NCBI RefSeq assembly: GCF_051851475.1
Contig: NZ_JBPUSJ010000002.1
Span: 248,001-312,000, forward strand
DNA from: Carboxylicivirga taeanensis
Lineage (GTDB): Bacteria > Bacteroidota > Bacteroidia > Bacteroidales > Marinilabiliaceae
Length of the DNA: 64,000 nt
Direction of reading: 5' to 3'
Under the pieces are notes generated by a model. That model was not told where the DNA came from, searched no databases, and saw nothing but the letters and a program-made list of their open reading frames with translations. Positions 8,292 to 14,045 of this stretch are shown here, in pieces (within the stretch, counting starts at the first letter, position 1; every line of letters begins with the position of its first letter). The position numbers and the translations under genes were made by a program.

Positions 8292-8612
8292 GGGGTTAGT
8301 TATTAGTTTTTAGGCAGAAGGCAGAAGTGATTGATGTCGCGTTGTGCTACCGGACGGGTTCGCTTGAGCCGCGAAAGCTTTTCCTTTAGTTCACAAGTGT
8401 TTATTTTGGTGTTCATGATTTCCACTTCGTTTCAATTCTTCCTAGAGCCGAAGAAAGGAAACAAAGAAGACCGCCGCTAAGCTCCTCGCTGACCTTTCAT
8501 GTTTCATTCACTGAATTAAAAGAACTCGCTACGCTTCTAACAGCTTTTAATTCTCCGCTCATTTCAACAGAAAGGAGCCCAGCTGTGGAGCTAAATGCGG
8601 ATTTGTAACTGT
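8292..8612. other. Intergenic region containing diverged repeat copy B
   Basis: No supportable gene. Repeat copy B occupies about 8350-8565. The rest is leader DNA of the replication-organiser-like gene, with no clear promoter seen by eye. Confidence 0.7.
8350..8565. repeat. Diverged direct repeat, copy B
   Basis: Partner of the copy at 7250-7475; the perfectly conserved 59 bp core is 8385-8443. Both copies lie in the same orientation on either side of the replication-organiser-like gene, with core starts 1,104 bp apart. Confidence 0.85.
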
Positions 8613-8885
8613 TCAATAGGAGCTCTTATTTTGGAGGAGCATTTTTTGAATGTCCTGGTAGTTGTAGTAGTAGATGCCTCCGATTTTGGTAGCCGGCAGG
8701 TCACCGCTGATGCGCATGTTGGTCAGGGTGTTTGGCGATATGCGGAGGATTTTCAGGACTTCTTTTGTTTTGAGCCACTGTTTGTTTTGGCTTACATCCT
8801 GCGATGAAAGCAGCTTTTTGATTTCTGAAAGTAGTTCTGTTTTAAATTCTTTCAGGTCTTCGATGGTTAATACTTCTATTGACAT
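8613..8885 (-). CDS. Excisionase-type helix-turn-helix protein
   Basis: A 90-residue protein with a helical N-terminus (about 1-35) and a MerR/excisionase-like winged HTH (about 37-85): WLKTKEVLKILRISPNTL is the HTH and KIGGIYYYNYQDIQKML the wing. Such small proteins accompany integrases in Bacteroidota mobile elements and act as recombination directionality factors or regulators. It lies between the replication gene and the RteC-like gene on the same strand. Family call is firm; excisionase function is inference from context. Confidence 0.85.
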   Translation of the reverse strand: MSIEVLTIEDLKEFKTELLSEIKKLLSSQDVSQNKQWLKTKEVLKILRISPNTLTNMRISGDLPATKIGGIYYYNYQDIQKMLLQNKSSY

Positions 8886-9013
8886 AATTCTGATGATTGA
8901 TTTTGATTGACAACAAAGGAAAGCAATCAGGTATTATGAAAATAGTTATACTGCTTATATAAGGTGTGTATAAGGGTTGCAGATTATCAATTAGTTAGGG
9001 GTATTGAAATCGG

Positions 9014-10192
9014 CTAATTTTTATTTTTCTGAATGTAATTGAGTATGTCCAAAACGTCATCTTTGACGGCCTCCCACGAGGAAGGAAGTGGGGAGTAGAA
9101 GTTGTTGCTGATGTTTTGGATGGAAATATCTTCGCTGCCTTTGGATTTAAAATTTTCATTAAAGAGCCTGAATAATGCCTGTTTGCTTGTCGGTTTCAGG
9201 TGGTTTGTATCCACTAAAATTTTTAATAAACATCCGAGTTGGGCCACCGAAGTGTTTAAAGTATGCTTTGACTTTTCAGCTTTCTCAGCTTGACTTTGTA
9301 CTGTGCTTAACGGGATTATGTTGTCGGGAAGGATGAAGTTAATTTCCGCTTCCAACCAGGCGATAAGCGTTTTTTTAATTGTTGGCTGGCTTGAGCGATA
9401 GGCCATCTTCTTAACTGTTCTGGTTTGTCTGACACATTTCAGGAAATGCTTTAAGGTGTAGAGCTGATCGTTAACCGTTATCTCACTTTGATATTTCTCT
9501 TTTATGAACTCGGTCATGAAGTTAAAGGCCTTAGTGGAGTTAAGGTTGTAGGAAATAATTTCTTTACAGTAGATGTCAGCCGCACTTTCATAGCTAAAAA
9601 GTGGAAGGTTTATTGCGTATAAGCGCTTTATCCATTTGTATATGTAATTTTTATCCGAGAAGCTGTAAGCATCCTTTTGATGTGTGATAAATTCGGTAAG
9701 TGGCTGTAGGAGGATGTCAGTGGTTTTTGTGTTAACACCTTGTATCTCAAACGCTGATTTGATTTTATCCAGGTGCTTAGTGAACGTGCTCTTATGAATC
9801 TGGTAATATACTTCGGGCATATTGGAGCGGTTATTGAAGTAATCAGCAAACTGGTCATTGATAAAAGTGAGCGCTTCCAAAAGGCTACTTATAATTGGCT
9901 TATGCCATGATAGCTGGCATTCTAATTTTGAGTTGCACGTGCACTTTTTATTTTGAACCTGGTCGACCAGGCGTGTCAGGCAAGATTGATAGAACCGTAT
10001 CAGGTTATTCATCTTTTTATCGGAACGTAATCTGGAGGACTCGGAGAGTAGGTGGTCCTTAATGGTGTCAGTCAGATTTATAATGTCAGCCTTAAAAAAC
10101 ATTTCATCTGGCGGGGTGTGCCTGATTAAACATACTTTGGGGTTGCCAATACTGGTTACAAGGCGCTCAATCTGGTTAAGAATATAGGCCAT
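9014..10192 (-). CDS. RteC-like protein of Bacteroidota mobile elements (tentative)
   Basis: A 392-residue mostly helical soluble protein. The N-terminal half has a Cys-rich patch (KKCTCNSKLEC near residue 95), then MPEVYYQIHKSTFTKHLDKI near 124. The C-terminal quarter (from about 310, LNTSVAQLGCLLKILVDTNH) resembles the conserved tail of proteins encoded beside integrases in Bacteroidota elements, including RteC of CTnDOT, a regulator of excision. The match is from memory and moderate. It lies between the HTH gene and the integrase on the same strand, which agrees with a control role. The four closely spaced Cys could bind a metal ion. Confidence 0.5.
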   Translation of the reverse strand: MAYILNQIERLVTSIGNPKVCLIRHTPPDEMFFKADIINLTDTIKDHLLSESSRLRSDKKMNNLIRFYQSCLTRLVDQVQNKKCTCNSKLECQLSWHKPIISSLLEALTFINDQFADYFNNRSNMPEVYYQIHKSTFTKHLDKIKSAFEIQGVNTKTTDILLQPLTEFITHQKDAYSFSDKNYIYKWIKRLYAINLPLFSYESAADIYCKEIISYNLNSTKAFNFMTEFIKEKYQSEITVNDQLYTLKHFLKCVRQTRTVKKMAYRSSQPTIKKTLIAWLEAEINFILPDNIIPLSTVQSQAEKAEKSKHTLNTSVAQLGCLLKILVDTNHLKPTSKQALFRLFNENFKSKGSEDISIQNISNNFYSPLPSSWEAVKDDVLDILNYIQKNKN

Positions 10193-10224
10193 TGGTTTTT
10201 AAGGTAAATGTTTAGCTCAAATAA

Positions 10225-10255
10225 AATCAGCTTCGGATAAGAGCCGAAACTGATT
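10225..10255 (-). terminator. Likely terminator after the integrase gene
   Basis: Hairpin AATCAG/CTGATT outer and TTCGG/CCGAA inner stems with one mismatch. Read on the minus strand it is followed by TTTTATTT. It lies about 84 nt beyond the integrase stop and 33 nt before the RteC-like start, so it would separate the two transcripts. Confidence 0.6.
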
Positions 10256-10338
10256 CTACTAATTTAATAAATTTGAAGTAAAAAGAAACCTTATGTTGAT
10301 AAAAATGAGGCGTTTTGAATGGTTTAGTGTCATTTGAT

Positions 10339-11595
10339 TCAAGTGCCAAGGTACTTTTTATCACTCACCTTCGGGCTTAGCTTTTCTTTAAGCACCAGCA
10401 TGTCTTCACTAATCTTGCTTTCTATAACTTTAGCATATACCTGGGTGGTGGAGAGTTTTGTGTGGCCCAGTATTTTGCTTACTGTTTCGATGGGCACTCC
10501 GTTTGATAATGTTATTGTTGTTGCAAAGGTGTGCCTGGCAATATGAAACGATAGATTCTTCTTAATCTCACACAGGTCAGCTATTTCTTTCAAATAGGTG
10601 TTTAGACGCTGATTGGAAATAGAGGGGAATAGTTTGTTTTGGTTGATAGCTTTGGGGTTATCTTTATATTTATCCAAGATAGCCCGTGCGGCAGGCAGAA
10701 GCGGAATGTGCACCGGAATATCTGTTTTTTGCCTTTTAGTATATATCCATAGGGCGCCATCAATGCCTACTACCAGGTTATTTCTGGTCAGGTTATGTAC
10801 ATCGATATAAGCCAGCCCGGTATAACAAGCAAAGACAAATAGGTCTTTGGAGAACTGGATGCGATTGATGCTGAAGTGCTTTTCTTCTATGCGTTGCAGC
10901 TCCTGAGCGGTTAAGAAAGCGCGCTCCACCTTTTTGAAGGTTAAGCGATAGTTGTCAAATGGGTTTTTCTCCAGCCAATCCAATTTAACGGCCAAATTGA
11001 TCATTTTACGAAAGCGCTCCATGTGCTTCATGATGCCATTGTTGTTTAACGGGCGCTGATGGTCAGTGGGTTGATGGGCCCTCAGGAAGGCTTCAAACTC
11101 AGTTATGAAACGATAATTCAGTTCTTTTAATAAAATATCCTCCCGCTTTTTTCTTTTTTGAAGGAAGGATTTGAGGTACCTGGCGGTGGTCAGGTAGTTT
11201 TTGAGGGTCCCCCATGTTAAGATGTCTTTTTGTGACTCGGCATGGTAATCAATTAGATATTGCAGGGTGATGTCTTCTTCACTGTAGCCAAAGAATAGTT
11301 GCTTAATAGAGTGAGCGCTAAGAAGCTTTTTGTTGAGAAGCAGATTCCGGTAAATAGTGGTCAATTCGCTACGTACACTTTCCAGGTATAAATTTGTTTT
11401 TCGTGCTTCAGCGGTTGTTGAAGTGACTCTTTCCTTGGCTTTGCTCCAGTGTTTGGTTTTTACATTTGTTTTAAGAGAAAACTCTGTTCTGTGGCCATTG
11501 ACCGTTAAGCGGGCATAGACTGAGGATTCTTCCTTGTTGCTTTTTAGTGGTCTGGCCACAAATAAAACTCTAAATGTCTGTTCTTGTGTGTTCAT
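10339..11595 (-). CDS. Tyrosine-type site-specific integrase
   Basis: A 418-residue tyrosine recombinase with an arm-binding N-terminal domain (about 1-90), a SAM-like core-binding domain (about 105-210) and a C-terminal catalytic domain (about 220-400). Catalytic features: HxxR in FHIARHTFATT near 349, GHTKLSTT near 374 and the nucleophile Tyr in TTQVYAKV near 386. The usual first Arg is replaced by Ala in ACYTGLAYIDVHNL near 257; loss of that Arg is known in Bacteroidota integrases such as IntDOT. The gene lies about 300 bp from the 3' end of tRNA-Pro and faces away from it, the common arrangement for a tRNA-associated element. Confidence 0.93.
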   Translation of the reverse strand: MNTQEQTFRVLFVARPLKSNKEESSVYARLTVNGHRTEFSLKTNVKTKHWSKAKERVTSTTAEARKTNLYLESVRSELTTIYRNLLLNKKLLSAHSIKQLFFGYSEEDITLQYLIDYHAESQKDILTWGTLKNYLTTARYLKSFLQKRKKREDILLKELNYRFITEFEAFLRAHQPTDHQRPLNNNGIMKHMERFRKMINLAVKLDWLEKNPFDNYRLTFKKVERAFLTAQELQRIEEKHFSINRIQFSKDLFVFACYTGLAYIDVHNLTRNNLVVGIDGALWIYTKRQKTDIPVHIPLLPAARAILDKYKDNPKAINQNKLFPSISNQRLNTYLKEIADLCEIKKNLSFHIARHTFATTITLSNGVPIETVSKILGHTKLSTTQVYAKVIESKISEDMLVLKEKLSPKVSDKKYLGT

Positions 11596-11901
11596 TGGTT
11601 TGATTTTGTTGTTGATAAATATGTGTTTTAAAACGCTTTTAATTAGCTACTTAGCTAATATCAACAATCAAAATCAATCATCAGAAAGGGTGAAAAACTA
11701 CACTTTAAATCGCTGTAACTTTCACTGCCATAGGTTTTTGTAAAATCAATCGGGAGTAAATATAAGGAAAAAGAATTTGACTCCCGAATGACTCCCGAGC
11801 AAAGCTCAAAAAGATGATTTATTATGAATTTGCATAAAAACACAAAAGCCTGTAAATCAATAGATTTACAGGCTTTTGATGAACAATAAAAAGTGTGTTC
11901 G
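11596..11901. other. Possible attachment-site region between integrase and tRNA-Pro
   Basis: No gene; a minus-strand frame at 11661-11972 runs through the tRNA and is not real. Contents: a perfect inverted repeat TTAGCTA-CT-TAGCTAA at 11643-11658, and three copies of an 8 bp word, TCGGGAGT at 11750-11757 and ACTCCCGA at 11780-11787 and 11791-11798. The last two are 11 bp apart, about one helical turn. The tRNA terminator follows at 11844-11877. Such clustered short repeats beside an integrase gene look like recombinase or excisionase binding sites. No second att copy was found within the window. Confidence 0.4.
11844..11877 (-). terminator. Terminator of the tRNA-Pro transcript
   Basis: A perfect 15 bp stem (11844-11858 with 11863-11877) and 4 nt loop AATA. 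The stem ends in AAAA/TTTT, so it can work in both directions. It is 24 nt beyond the tRNA 3' end. Confidence 0.85.
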
Positions 11902-11976
11902 TCGGGATGACAGGATTTGAACCTGCGACCCCTGGTCCCCCAGACCAGTGCGCTAACCGGGCTGCGCCACATCCCG
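11902..11976 (-). tRNA. tRNA-Pro (anticodon GGG)
   Basis: Read on the minus strand, the acceptor stem CGGGATG (11976-11970) pairs with CATCCCG (11909-11903), with A (11902) as discriminator. The anticodon stem CTGGT/ACCAG closes the 7 nt loop CTGGGGG, giving anticodon GGG. The T-arm contains GGTTCAAATCC. No CCA is encoded. The D-arm GCGCAGCCCGGTTAGCGC is complete. The gene is intact although it stands next to an integrase. Confidence 0.97.
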
Positions 11977-12102
11977 CTGATGACAGTGCAAAGGTAATTA
12001 AAAACCCAAATTGAGCAATCAGATTAAATTAAAAAAAACAAAAAATAGAAACCGGTAGATCAGATTTAATTTATAAACTCATCAGTATTAACCGCGAATT
12101 GC

Positions 12103-12110
12103 TATTTTTG
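12103..12110 (+). promoter_or_regulatory. -7 promoter element upstream of the ECF sigma gene
   Basis: TATTTTTG matches the Bacteroidota -7 consensus TAnnTTTG and lies 40 nt before the GTG start. No good TTG -33 element is present at the expected distance, as might be expected for a promoter read by an alternative sigma factor. Confidence 0.5.
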
Positions 12111-12150
12111 TTAGCGCACATTCGACATCACAACATAGAGAAAAAAACAG

Positions 12151-12723
12151 GTGAGTGAAATTGAACTATTAAAAGGAATTGAAAAAGGGGACGAAGCTGC
12201 TTATAAAGAACTGTTTCTTGCATATTACACGCAATTGGTTGTATTTGCCCGAAAAGTAGTGGTGGATGATGACTTGGCACGCGAGCTGGTTCAAGATGTG
12301 ATTGTTAACTTTTACGAAAAGCGGGGGGAGATAAAAATACACTCATCGCTTAAGGCGCACCTGTATCAGTCTGTTCGCAACAGGTGTTTAAATCAAATTA
12401 AGCATAGCCAGATACGCAGAGACCACCATGCTCATATTTTTCAGTTGCAGAAAAATGATGAAGCCTATATAGATAGTATGCTTGAGGAAACTGAACTGGA
12501 GCAGAGGATAAATTCAATTATACAAACACTGCCCTCTCAGTGTAAGCGCATTTTTGAAATGAGCCGGTTCGATGGACATAGTAATCAGGATATTGCCGAT
12601 CAGTTGGAGTTGTCAAAAAGAACTGTTGAAACACAAATAAGTAAAGCTCTTAAGGTATTGCGTAAACAGCTGGCAGGCTACTTGGACGTGTGGTTGATTC
12701 TGTTTTGGCTTTTTTTTAAATAA
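12151..12723 (+). CDS. ECF-type RNA polymerase sigma factor
   Basis: A 190-residue sigma-70 family factor of the extracytoplasmic-function group. Region 2 (about 22-90) includes LARELVQDVIVNFYEKRG; region 4 (about 120-172) includes LPSQCKRIFEMSRFDGHSNQ and the HTH QLELSKRTVETQISKALKVL. The start must be GTG at 12151, because a stop codon (TAG, 12136-12138) lies five codons upstream in frame. The hydrophobic C-terminal tail (DVWLILFWLFFK) is unusual for a soluble factor. With the FecR gene and TonB receptor downstream it forms a FecI/FecR/FecA-type signalling unit. Confidence 0.93.
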   Translation: MSEIELLKGIEKGDEAAYKELFLAYYTQLVVFARKVVVDDDLARELVQDVIVNFYEKRGEIKIHSSLKAHLYQSVRNRCLNQIKHSQIRRDHHAHIFQLQKNDEAYIDSMLEETELEQRINSIIQTLPSQCKRIFEMSRFDGHSNQDIADQLELSKRTVETQISKALKVLRKQLAGYLDVWLILFWLFFK

Positions 12724-12811
12724 AAAATGCAGGAAATAATACGTGTGCAGGAAAGGAGAGTTGTCACACTTAATGACACGAAGTATTTGTAACCTTTAAA
12801 GGGATAAAAAG

Positions 12812-12985
12812 ATGGAATTCGTATTTCAAATATTAGCTGACTTGTTATCACCAGTTGACGAAAAGCAAGTGAAGGCAGAAGTAAAGCAAGCACAGGAGAA
12901 AACCGCTAAAGAGAGCGTTGTTGAGCAGGTGGAAGAAGTAGAAACTGAACAGCCAAATATCTTTGGTGTTATGGACTTTCATTAA
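12812..12985 (+). CDS. Small acidic protein between sigma and anti-sigma genes (57 residues)
   Basis: ATG 12812 to TAA 12983-12985 encodes 57 residues: a hydrophobic N-terminus (MEFVFQILADLLSPV), a highly charged helical middle rich in Glu, Lys and Gln, and the tail PNIFGVMDFH. I know no family. The frame is clean, in the operon direction, between the sigma gene and fecR-like gene. It could be a real small protein of the signalling unit; chance cannot be excluded. Confidence 0.45.
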   Translation: MEFVFQILADLLSPVDEKQVKAEVKQAQEKTAKESVVEQVEEVETEQPNIFGVMDFH

Positions 12986-13045
12986 TCATTTGCAGGTAGA
13001 TAAATAGGTGCCTGCGTATTTAATGAAAACACTAAGTAGTACAAT

Positions 13046-14023
13046 ATGAATGAGCTAAATAAGCATATGGATGAGTTGATTGTGAGATGCCTCTGCGGTG
13101 ATTTATCGCCGGAGGAGGAGCAGGCATTGCAGGCTTGGAAGGAACAATCAGAAGCGAATGCTGAACTCTTTCGTAAAATGGAAAAGGTTTGGATGCACGC
13201 GGGTGCATTAAACGCTTTTCGCTCTGTTGATGTTGATGCAGATTTTGAGCTGTTTAAATCAAAAGTAGGTTTGGCCCCTAAGGTCGTTAAGCACTCTTTC
13301 CGTCAGGTGATGAGAAGAGTGGCTGCAGTAATGATTCCTGCGTTGGCATTAGTAACAGCCTATACTTTATATCAAACCATGCCGGGTTTTGGCAAATGGG
13401 AAGCCTTCAGTACTGATGAGCAGGTTGAGACTATTGTTTTGCCCGATGCATCAGAGGTTTCTTTGAATGCCAATAGCCATTTGGTTTATGAAAAAGATTT
13501 ATCAGGCGAAACCCGAAGCTTGAGGCTTAAAGGTGAAGGATATTTTAAGGTGGCTAAAAATCCGGAACAACCCTTTTGTGTTAAAGTGGGTGATGCAGAG
13601 GTGAAAGTTTTAGGCACCGAATTCAATATTGATGAAAAAAAGGATGAAGGTGTAATTACGCTTTCTGTTACCGAGGGCTTAGTTTTATTTTCAACCTCTA
13701 ACATGGCGGTGGAGGTAGCAGCAGGCGAAACGGCCGTTTTTGCCGATGGTGAAATCGATAAAAGAACATTGAAATCATCCAATTGTATTGCATGGAAAAC
13801 TGGTCAAATAAGTTTTAAGCAAGCTCCTTTGCAGGAGGTGTTAGAAACAATAAAGGATCATTTTACAGAGCTTACAGCCATTGAAAATAAGGCCTCCAAT
13901 ACAGAATTACATATCACCACAAGCTTTATCAACCCATCGTTAGAAGATGTGTTGGTAGAATTAAGAATTCATTTCAAGAAAAAATTTGAGATTAATGATA
14001 ACAAATTGGTCATCTCTGATTAA
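13046..14023 (+). CDS. FecR-family anti-sigma factor
   Basis: A 325-residue single-pass inner-membrane protein that transmits a signal from the outer-membrane receptor to the ECF sigma factor. An N-terminal cytoplasmic sigma-binding region (about 1-85) contains the WxxxSxxN-type segment LQAWKEQSEANAELF near 30. A membrane helix (about 92-110) follows, then a FecR periplasmic domain (about 115-215; TDEQVETIVLPDASEVSLNA start) and a C-terminal DUF4974 domain (about 250-322; ISFKQAPLQEVLETI). It is followed 22 nt later by the TonB receptor, whose STN domain is the expected partner. Confidence 0.95.
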   Translation: MNELNKHMDELIVRCLCGDLSPEEEQALQAWKEQSEANAELFRKMEKVWMHAGALNAFRSVDVDADFELFKSKVGLAPKVVKHSFRQVMRRVAAVMIPALALVTAYTLYQTMPGFGKWEAFSTDEQVETIVLPDASEVSLNANSHLVYEKDLSGETRSLRLKGEGYFKVAKNPEQPFCVKVGDAEVKVLGTEFNIDEKKDEGVITLSVTEGLVLFSTSNMAVEVAAGETAVFADGEIDKRTLKSSNCIAWKTGQISFKQAPLQEVLETIKDHFTELTAIENKASNTELHITTSFINPSLEDVLVELRIHFKKKFEINDNKLVISD

Positions 14024-14027
14024 TTTC

Positions 14028-14036
14028 GGAGGTGAT
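14028..14036 (+). promoter_or_regulatory. Strong Shine-Dalgarno sequence (unusual for this phylum)
   Basis: GGAGGTGAT is a long match to the anti-Shine-Dalgarno sequence, in the 22 nt gap before the TonB-receptor start at 14046 (13 nt from GGAGG to ATG). Bacteroidota mostly do without such sites, so it stands out; the long spacing argues that its use is uncertain. Confidence 0.5.
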
Positions 14037-14045
14037 TAGTTTATT

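Noticed and set aside
8595..8910. Plus-strand frames over the HTH gene (70 and 78 codons)
   Set aside because: They are antisense shadows of the excisionase-type gene, whose domain is clear on the minus strand.
11902..11925. Second copy of the tRNA-Pro 3' end as attachment site within the window
   Set aside because: I found no repeat of this 24 bp sequence left of the integrase within the window; the left end of the element remains unknown.
11661..11972. Minus-strand frame of 103 codons covering the tRNA-Pro gene
   Set aside because: It runs through the tRNA and its terminator, has no domain, and its start is inside the tRNA; it is an accidental frame.
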